Below, one piece after another: positions 1 to 8,558 of a DNA stretch of 22,006 nt. Source of the stretch: Zancudomyces culisetae (Eukaryota; Kickxellomycota; Harpellomycetes; Harpellales; Legeriomycetaceae); NCBI GenBank assembly GCA_001969505.1, contig LSSK01001887.1, positions 1 through 22,006 on the forward strand, given 5' to 3'. The number at the start of each line of letters is the position of its first letter. The first letter of the stretch is position 1. A program made the translations under genes and the position numbers. Below the pieces are notes generated by a model. That model was not told the origin of the DNA and made no database searches. It saw only the letters and a program-made list of their open reading frames with translations.

Positions 1-153
1 TTAATTGTGTTTTGTATTTTTTAGTTAGATTTTTTGTAGATTTTATTGTATAAAATTGAAATTTTTGTTTAACTAAATAAATGTCCTCTTTTGCTAAATC
101 AAAATAACTATATAATAATTCGCAGCATATAGTAAAAGGTAAGTAAAATGACC

Positions 154-195
154 CGTCCCGTGTGTTATTTGGTGTAAAAAACACTAAATGGGACG
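154..195. repeat. Bulged inverted repeat upstream of the tRNA pair
   Basis: The arms CGTCCC (154-159) plus ATTTGGTGT (167-175) pair with ACACTAAAT (181-189) plus GGGACG (190-195). This gives 15 pairs, one of them G-U, with a 7-base bulge (160-166) and a 5-A loop. It ends 29 bases before the tRNA-Ala gene. No coding role is visible. It could be a structured 5' flank, a small RNA, or the remnant of a short inverted-repeat element; the sequence alone does not decide. Confidence 0.55.
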
Positions 196-224
196 TTAAA
201 CATGGCAACACACAACAAACACAT

Positions 225-297
225 GGGGGACTAGCTCAAATGGTAGAGCGCTCGCTTAGCATGCGAGAGGTACGGGGATCAATACCCCGGTTCTCCA
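225..297 (+). tRNA. tRNA-Ala (AGC)
   Basis: This is a complete 73-base cloverleaf without an intron. The acceptor arm 225-231 pairs with 290-296 and contains the G3-U70 wobble pair, the identity element for alanyl-tRNA synthetase, with discriminator A297. The D arm carries GCTCAAATGGTAGAGC, the anticodon stem is CTCGC/GCGAG, and the anticodon AGC is at 258-260. The T arm is CGGGG-ATCAATA-CCCCG. The A and B boxes are internal, so pol III transcription is expected. There is no T run after its 3' end before the next tRNA starts 2 bases later, so the two are probably one transcript. Confidence 0.97.
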
Positions 298-299
298 CT

Positions 300-372
300 G
301 CCCGGCTAGCTCAATCGGTAGAGCGTGAGACTCTTAATCTCAAGGTTGCGGGTTCGACCCCCGCGTTGGGCT
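300..372 (+). tRNA. tRNA-Lys (CTT)
   Basis: This is a complete 73-base cloverleaf without an intron. The acceptor GCCCGGC (300-306) pairs with GTTGGGC (365-371), including G-U pairs. The D arm contains GCTCAATCGGTAGAGC. The anticodon stem TGAGA/TCTCA encloses loop CTCTTAA with anticodon CTT at 333-335. The T arm has GGTTCGACCCC. It closely resembles eukaryotic cytosolic tRNA-Lys(CUU). The discriminator position is T372, where many eukaryotic tRNA-Lys genes have G or A. A short TTTT (376-379), the usual pol III stop, follows immediately. Confidence 0.97.
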
Positions 373-384
373 TGCTTTTGCAAG
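371..384 (+). terminator. Pol III stop in a small hairpin after tRNA-Lys
   Basis: CTTGC (371-375) and GCAAG (380-384) are perfectly complementary and flank TTTT at 376-379. The T run is the expected pol III termination signal for the tRNA pair. It is only four Ts long, which is near the minimum for efficient termination in yeasts, so some readthrough is possible. The hairpin may be accidental. Confidence 0.55.
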
Positions 385-3131
385 ATTTTATATTAATGTG
401 TAGTATAACGGCTCAAACTTTTTGATACCAATTCAAACGCAATATCTTATCAGAAGATAATTAATAATTTGAGCATGCGCAATAATTCTTAATTATCGAT
501 CATTTATAGTAAAATGAATTACTAAGCGATTTTATCGTGAGCGGACAACGAAAATAGCATCTTAGGCCACTCTTATCAGAAAATACTTTACATTACGTTT
601 TTATATATTTATTAATATCATATAGCACTTGACACTGTTATAGTTTACTTGTCGTTTTATTATTATTAAATCAATAATATATGATATTAAACATTCTTTA
701 CAGATAAAATACAAGTAACGTGATCGAGATTTGAGTATAACTGGCAAAATATGTGCTTTTCAAACTCAATCATTAATTTAGCAGAAAAATATTATATCTA
801 CTATATATTACAATAAAATCGTATTTAGTTCATTATATTTTTATTCACTTTTTATTTCACTTTATATTCAATATTATAGAGTTAAGAATGTTTTTTGTTA
901 AATTTTCAAAAAGTATATAATGTTTAGTGGTTTTTTTCCTGATTCTCATCTAGTTTCGTTGTATTACTAAATACGAAATCATATAATTGATTTTTTATAC
1001 TAATGTACATTATGTCTACAATTTTTATCTTGTCATCCATTTGGAGCTACGTTAATTTTGAAAATATAAAGTGAAAATTATTTGAGAGTATAGAGAATAC
1101 TTGTGTCTACGGGAAATGACTTGATTTATAATTTTTACATATTTAATTATTGCCAGAGCATGTATTTTATATATAGCACTAATTTCGTTTGTGTTTGAAA
1201 TGCTCAATTTCATTATTTAATGATCTTATCTTACATATTCTACAAATATTAGGACCTAATAGGTATAGCTTCGATGTTTAAAAGATTTAAAATTTATCTT
1301 ATGGCTATTGTATATTGTCATTTACTTTTACTTTCTTTAAAGTAAAACATTATAGTCATTCTTCTAATTATTTCCGAGTTAATTCCTGTTTATTTCTTAA
1401 CATTGTCGTGTTGTTTAAAGTGAGTAAAAAGACGTTGGAGATTCTGGTTGGTAGAACTTCAGTATGTACTTGATAGGACAGTAGACAAAGATACTATACG
1501 AAATAAGCTCTAAGAGTCCTTTAGTAATATCAGTCTTTTACAAAAGTATTGATATGGATTAAGATTTTATTACAGAGAGCATTGATGACGTAGAGCGTCT
1601 TTGCACAAAATACACTGAGAGTTTAAAGGATATGATCCTAGATTCTTCATTTATTATTTTTATTATTATTATTATTACGCTAGCTTTATTCGTATTTAAG
1701 CATTCATATCAAAAAGAAGATTAAGGAAGAACAAATAACGATGAAAACGAGTGAATTAGTAGTATTGGAAAACTAACATAGTTATTAATAGGCTTTAGTT
1801 TCTTGTTTTCTGAATTGGAAAATTATATTTTTAATTTAACTAACCCTTGTGGTATTATATTAACCTTTTTTAAACAAAATACAAGTTTGACATTTCAACA
1901 TATCTTGATATCTTTGTACATGATATAAAATTATAAATTTCTAATATTGAAAATATTTGTTTTGAATTATACATACGCTTCATTTTTAGAGAATATTTAA
2001 GCTTCCATTATTTCATTTAATTTATACAACATAAATACTGTGAAAAGTTGGCGATTAACTATATTGAATCTATTTGTATGTATTTTTTAATCGTTATTGT
2101 AAATATATTTATATATCATATTGAAATAAAATTATGATTATTTATTGTTTAATGGATTGTTCAAAGTACAATTTCATTTTTACTATTTTAATCAACTTGG
2201 ATTATTAATGTCTCAAGATATGATTTATAGCAGATTAATCATATTTAACTATAAAAAAATGAATTAGCTACATCTCTTTCTTTAAATTATTTAATTTTTT
2301 GGTATAGTAAGCAGCATTACAAGAGTTGTAAATATGTGAAGTATTATAATATCGTTTATGGTCTTAATTGAATTTCCTTATAATACCACTGGGTTCATGG
2401 TTATTTTAAAACCTTCTCATAATCTACTTGGATTGAACACTAAATATTTGATTGTTTTTTAATAACGCTTATTGGGTTAATTTGCGTTTAATAAACAGCA
2501 AACAGAATATAATTTAGCAGGTATAATTTTACTAAATTAGAAAACAGTTTTTTTTGAACAGGAATATATCTCAATAGCTTTTCTCATTAAATTAATTCAA
2601 ATTTCATTAGAAAAAAATATAACAGAAAGATCTAGAGATTCAAGCTTCGACCTTTAGTATTACTTTCCTTGCTCGATATATTATTTAAAGGCGGGCATTT
2701 CATATTCAAGTAAAAAATCAATATACCGAATCTGTCTCTGAGCAAACTACTGAATCCGAAATAGGTTATCTAACAATTCCTTAAAGCCAATTTATGAGGA
2801 GTTTTGCAAAATTTACTTCGATTTAGCGCATATTTATGCATTTCAATCAACTTTAAAATTGAATGTCAAAATAGAGAATAGAGATTCAAATACTAAAACA
2901 CTAGTAGGCATTGGAATTACTCTGCAAAGAGTCTATTTAAGGTTTTAGGATAAATTCAATCAGCATTTTATTTTAACCTGGTGATTAACGTATTTAAATT
3001 TTAGATTACACTGTGAAAAAATTAAAACATCTATTGAGAATTATATATTTTCAGAGGTATCATTGGACAGAAGTATTGAATATACGCAGTAAGTGTTATT
3101 GATACGGACTCTGTAGTCTTGTTTGGAAATA
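374..3131. other. AT-rich region with no identified gene
   Basis: About 2.75 kb of very AT-rich sequence with dense stops in all frames. There are short homopolymers and an ATT microsatellite (about 1655-1677), but no open frame matching a known family. The only coding-like piece is a possible terminal exon at 1576-1724, described separately. The last few hundred bases must contain the DNA2 promoter; I see no clear TATA or MluI-type cell-cycle box there. The length is striking beside the overlapping or closely spaced genes in the rest of the window. It may be true intergenic DNA, hold an intron-rich or decayed gene, or produce a noncoding RNA. Confidence 0.6.
1576..1724 (+). CDS. Possible last exon of a tail-anchored membrane protein
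   Basis: After a plausible acceptor (tattacag, ending at 1575), an open frame reads ESIDDVERLCTKYTESLKD, then a hydrophobic stretch of about 17 residues (Phe/Ile/Leu rich), then FKHSYQKED and TAA at 1722-1724. A charged, helix-prone segment followed by one membrane helix and a short basic tail is the layout of SNAREs and other tail-anchored proteins. A weak upstream candidate exon (around 1422-1461, SKKTLEILVGRTS) precedes a GTATGT donor, but the phases do not join cleanly. The Ile run is encoded by an ATT microsatellite, so chance is a real alternative. No family is assigned. Confidence 0.25.
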
Positions 3132-6100
3132 ATGAGGAGAAAGGTGGAACAGGTTAGGGGATTTGATTGTATTCCACGTCCAAAGAATAATGGAAAGGAA
3201 AAAAGAGCGCAAAACACTGATGAATTTGGGATCCCAATAGTTCAAAAGTCAGTATTAAAGGTATTTATATAGTATGTTAATATTTTTAGACAATAGCAAT
3301 ATATATCTATCTACGAGTACGGCGGTCGTGGATATAAATAATCTTGAAATGGCAGAAAAGTCAACCATACTTGATATTAGATAGATTACGTGTTTCCAAT
3401 CATAAATAAAATCGAGTTTGCCCTCTACTCTTAAGGTTTGAAACTAATATTGTGTAACATTTTAAAAATATATTGTAAATAGGATGATGCAGTCAAAAAA
3501 TCGAGAATTAATAAGGGGGTGAAAAGCAAAAGTAGTGTAGATGGGTTCTTTATACTATGTGAGGGAGAAAATGAAAGGGCGGTCAATAAAAATACAATTA
3601 TTGATAAGAGTGATAATCTAAAACTGGATAGATCCATCAATAGTAGTATTATAGAAAACCCTCCACTACGTGAAGCGATAATTAAAGATGCAGCGAAGGG
3701 TAGTACCGAAAAACTTGATATCGCCATTCAAAGTCACATTGAAAAAAATGGTTTAATGGGAAAGCCTAAAGATGGTTGCATAGAAAAGTTTGAAGGGCAA
3801 AAGAGTCTTGAGGCAGAAATTATAAAAGTAGAAGGTACAAAACGAGAAAGCTTAAAAAGGGACAAGGTGTCGAATTACAAGGAGCAGTCCGTTGAGCACA
3901 AAATGACACCAAAACGACGAACGAAAGCAGCTTCGGGAATCTCGGAGAGAATTGTGTGGCTGCAGTCGCCGCCAGAGGAGCTCATCAGAAGGATAGAAAC
4001 GAGGCCAGCAATCGGTGGAAGGGTTAAACCGTTGGTGGGTAAATCCGCTAGGGATACTTCACCCGAAGAGGCGGCAAAAAAAATAACTCAAAAGCTTATG
4101 TTTGCAAGGAAATCTGCAAAGTTGGAAAGTAACAGTGATGATATTGAGGATTTGTGTAGCAGTGCTAACCGTGATGGCGATTTATCGGACAAGATGCCAA
4201 ACAAAAACTGGTCAAAGAATATCGAATTTGGGTTGGAGAATTTCGAAAGGAATTTCGGAATGGAAATTGAGTTTAACGATATCTTTTCGAGCAAGGAACG
4301 ACAAAATAAACGAATACTACCGCATATTTCCACACATAGCGAAGTTGAAAAAAATAATGCCAAAGCTAGTATGAAAGAGATCATACTAGATTCATTTTCC
4401 GAATTGGTGGAGAATAAAGAAAAAATACTAAAAGAAAAAAGAGTAGATAGAAAAGATGTATCCAAAAATAACGAGTTGAGTAGAGTTGTGGGTGAAGAAT
4501 CACGCGAAGAGCAGCCAAGTGATGTATTCAGCAGTGTGGAGATAAGAAAACCGCATCTACAAAGGGATATAGAGGTACTTGATTCAACAGAATTTGATGG
4601 GGAATTTGATGGGGAATTTGATGATAGTTTGATGGAAGATTTGGATTATGACGCACTAGAAAAGGATGCAATTGCCAAAACTCAAAAAATGCCACAAGAG
4701 GGTAATGATAAATGTAAAAATAAGAGCGAATCAGATAGAGAAAGTGCAAGTGGAAGTGGAAATGAGCATGGACGTGAGGAAGAAGATGAGGATTTTGACA
4801 TGAGTGTGGACTATATGGATATTGAAGGTCTAGAAGAAAAATTACAAGAGTTAGAAAAGCAAGGACAAACAAAGGGTGGATACGTGCAACCACAGGACAC
4901 AAATAATGGTCAAACTGGTGCAATTAACACTGTCGAGGGACGTTTAGATGGTTTAAGCATAATTGGAGAAGGGCAAAAAAGGGAGTCGACAGTAGGGGAG
5001 GATGAGCAGAGTACGCAGCTGTTAAGTAGAGTATACGATACGCAATATAATATCAAACAGGAGAATTGGAATTATTGCAATTATGAAAGGTTGCTGGTGA
5101 TTTCAGTGTCATCAGAGTGGTATTGTGATGCATATGATGCGACTGTGAAGGGAAAAAAGGTGATCGCAGTGAACGAGGAAACTGAAGAGGACTTGGAGCT
5201 TAAATTGCGAGGAAGCTGGAAAGAAACTGAGATTGAACGGGGAAAGTACATTCACTTGCTTAAAAAGACAGGTTCACGGAGCGAACAGGTGGTGCTAATA
5301 GACGAAAAAAGCGAGTATTTTGTAATAACATATCCAGAGGTATTGGTTCCGGTAACTTCAATATCTCAGGCATTAGTATGTGCAAGAAGAGCGGTGTTAA
5401 GAGAGAAATACAAAGCCGGTGTATTTGAGGACACCAACGCGAGCTCTGAGGAGACTAGGAAGGCAGAGGAGAGAATTCTTGTTGGAAATTTGACACACGA
5501 GTTGATTGAATGGGCAGCGCTGAACGATGAATGGGAAGAAGCACCGCTGATGCAGGCGATGCGGGAAATAGTGATAGAGAATATAGAGGGTTTGTGGCAG
5601 GCAGGGACTTCAGTAGAAAGGATAGAAGAGGCGCTAGTAGGGAATATAAGGGCGTTGATAAAGTGGGCACAGCAGTACTATTCCAAAAAGATCAAAGGAT
5701 CATTGAATGGCCGCCCTGGATTGATAGTGCAAAAATTTTTAGATGCAGAGGAAAACCTAAGATCGTATAGGTTTGGGATGAGTGGAAACGTGGATCTGAC
5801 AGCCATTGGATGTTCTGGCTACGAGGTTTACTACGATAGGGGCAATGTAATTCCGATAGAAATAAAGACAGGCAAAGCGAGTGGTAATTCACTTGTATCC
5901 TACATGGCACAGGTACAGTGTTACATGTTACTGTTGTCGGAGCAGTACAAAACGACAGTTAATCGGGGGATGTTGGCTTTTATTAGTGGTGCCAATGCAG
6001 AGGATGTGGTTGTAAAAGACGTGCATGCGGGAGATGACATAATTAGGGGAATTGTACAATGGAGAAATGTCTTGGCACGATACGCGCGAAATTCATACGA

Positions 6101-8558
6101 TTTACCTCCGATAGTTCCCAGCAATGCCTGTAAATGGTGTCCCGTAATATCAGTATGTCTGCTGAACCATAGGGCAAACGAGAATGGTACAAGTGTGACA
6201 TGTAAAATGGCAGAAGAAGCATGGTCTAGACATGTTGGGCATCTTACGCCGCGCGATTTGAATTTTTTTAACCAGTGGAGCAAGTTCATAAACGAAGAAG
6301 AGCGAGTAAGTAATCAGGAGAATGCCAAGGTGTGGACCGAAACGGAGGAGGAGCGGATAAAACGGGGCGTTAGTGTAGTTGATTTGTATATAGAAAAGTG
6401 CGAAGTGATGAAAAAGATCGGGGGAGCAAACAAAAACAAACATAGATTTAGAAAAACTAGTGAGGAAGGCAAAATTGAACACCGATTAAATGCTGGAGAC
6501 CCGATAGTTGTCGGAAGGGAGAGGGGAAATGTAATGGCAGTAGGCTTTGTTTTGGATATTGGGCCGGATTGTATAGATGTGTGTGTCGACAAAAAATTGC
6601 GCATATACTATGATGATGGGCAAAAAAACAGAATCTGTGGGTATAGGATTGATAAATCCGAAGTAAGTAGTGCGGCAAAGACACTACGAACCAATTTGGC
6701 TGCAATGTTTGTAGATGGTGGTGATGAAGAGCGGCGACGGCTAATAGTCGATTTGGAATCACCTAGATTTGACCAATTGCGGAGTAACAATAGGATTCAG
6801 CGAGAAGATAATAAAGTGGCACCACCAGAAAGAACGGAAACAGTAACAGCGACAGAGGCAGAGACAGAGACAGAGACAGAGACAGGAACAGTTTCAGGCA
6901 TGGGTGGAACTTCCTCAGACAAAAGCACGGGGAGTAGCATGAATTCGGGGCAACTTAGAGTGATCAATAGAGTGATGCAGTCAAAGGACTACACGTTGGT
7001 GTTGGGAATGCCAGGAACTGGAAAGACAATGACCATAACCAAGCTAATCAAAACAATAGTAGCCAAGAATCAAACGGTTTTGCTGGTTGCATTTACACAT
7101 ACGGCAGTAGATAATGTCCTGGTAAAATTGATAGATGATCCACAAGTCAGATTTTTGCGAATAGGAAGACTGGATAAGGTGCGACCTGAAATCCGCAAGC
7201 ACAGCATTAATGCGATCAAGGCAAGGACAGTGGAAGAATACGAAGATGCTGTGATTACCAATACAAATGTGATTGCTGTAACGAGTTTAGGTGGGCACGC
7301 AGTCCTCAAAAAACGAACGTTTGATTATTGTATTGTCGAGGAGGCATCGCAGATAAGCCTGGTGGGGTGTTTGGGGCATTTGAGGAGCTGTTTGAGGTTT
7401 GTGTTGGTTGGAGATCACTACCAGCTACCTCCGCTTTCTCGTACCGTTTCAACGGTCAATATTTATAAAAACAGTAATCATCAAAATAGCAGTGGCGGTA
7501 GCAGCAACTATAGTGGGAATGCTAACAACTCTAACGTTGTTAGTGGACTAATGTCAGTTCAGGGGGAGTCCTTGTTCAAGGTGTTATGTGACAACCATAG
7601 CTTTAGTATTGTGGAGTTGGATTACCAATACCGAATGGACTATGAAATTCAACAGTTGGTCAATAGTTTGGTATATGGAAATCGGTTAAAATACGGGAAG
7701 ATGGTATTACCAAAGAGTGTACTTGTTGATTGTGAGCCTAGTTTAAAGGATACGCATCAAAGTACCGATGTTGATGCTATGTTCCGAGATATTATAGATT
7801 ATATACACCCTATAGTATTTTTAAATACCGATCCTCTAGGAGAGTTGGCACACGAGCGAATAATGAATGAGTCAGTGGGCAACGAGTTTGAGGCAAAAAT
7901 AAGTGCCAAAATTGCAGAAAAGATTGTATTGCAAGAACTGGGGAGTGTTAACGAGATGAGTCAAACCAGTGGTAGTAGTGGTAGTAATAGTAGTAGTAGT
8001 AATGGTAGTGGCAATGGTAGCAATGGTAGCAATGGTAGTCCGAACAATGGGGATATCAACTGTCGAGAGCTGATTGGTATTGTTACTCCGTATAGAGCAC
8101 AAATTCAGATCATCAACAGATACATCAATGGCACGAAATTTAGACGCAACGAAAACCGAGGCAGTACAGCTACAGGTGCCTTTGCGGGTGATGGCGATGA
8201 TAACAGATCTGGTACTACAAATGGTAGCGGGTATAGCCTTGGGGCCGGTAATGGTAACCATAGCAACAGTGGTCAGCAAAATAAGAACATGATTGAGGTC
8301 GATTCAGTGGATAGATTCCAGGGACGAGATAAAAAAGTGATTATTCTGTCGCTGGTGAGAAATAACAGCAGCGGATATGTTGGAGATTTGCTGATGGACT
8401 GGAGGAGAATCAATGTGGCAATAAGTCGGAGTAAAATGAAAATAATAATTATAGGTTCAATTAAAACGGTCCAAAGAATTGGAATAATCAACGAACTACT
8501 AAGTTATAAAAACATAAAAATATATGATCTTAGCACTCTGATTTTAGCAGACGAATGA
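3132..8558 (+). CDS. DNA2: DNA replication ATP-dependent helicase/nuclease Dna2
   Basis: This is the nuclease-helicase that trims long flaps in Okazaki-fragment maturation and resects DNA ends. Exons are 3132-3260 and 3483-8558 (phase-0 intron GTATTT...TAG), giving 1734 aa; the start is the first ATG after an in-frame stop. The long N-terminus (to about 560) is charged and low-complexity, with two acidic patches. Cys676, Cys926, Cys929 and Cys935 match the Fe-S cluster ligands that bracket the nuclease. His715, Asp814 and Glu836/Lys838 (EIKTG) form the PD-(D/E)xK site. The SF1 helicase has Walker A GMPGTGKT (1218-1225), motif II VEEASQ (1328-1333), motif III GDHYQLPPL (1353-1361), DRFQGRDK and motif VI NVAISRSK with Arg1692. 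Motif II has Glu where DEAS is usual. Three Ser/Asn/Gly-rich inserts interrupt the helicase. The end overlaps PUF6 on the other strand. The family call is certain; the N-terminal exon is well supported by splice phase but not proven. Confidence 0.96.
4590..4625 (+). repeat. Three 12-base tandem repeats in DNA2
   Basis: GAATTTGATGGG occurs twice and is followed by GAATTTGATGAT. In frame this gives EFDGEFDGEFDD, inside the acidic linker of the Dna2 N-terminal extension. It is a likely length-variable site. Confidence 0.9.
6861..6884 (+). repeat. GAGACA hexamer repeat in DNA2
   Basis: Four perfect GAGACA units encode alternating Glu-Thr in the linker between the Dna2 nuclease and helicase domains, just before the SGQLRVINRV segment that opens the helicase. 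Confidence 0.9.

Noticed and set aside
162-425. Open frame of 87 codons across the tRNA genes
   Set aside because: It lies over two perfect tRNA cloverleaves; the frame is incidental.
1013-1075. Short ATG frame (MSTIFILSSIWSYVNFENIK) considered as a first exon
   Set aside because: No convincing donor follows in frame and it cannot be linked to the possible exon at 1576-1724.
7872-8279. Thr/Ile-rich open frame antisense to DNA2
   Set aside because: It mirrors the Ser/Asn/Gly-rich repeats of DNA2; composition alone keeps the opposite frame open.
7452-8283. DNA2 Ser/Asn/Gly inserts considered as unspliced introns
   Set aside because: They are in frame, stop-free and repeat-coded as Ser/Asn/Gly, with no matched donor, branch and acceptor set; coding inserts fit better.
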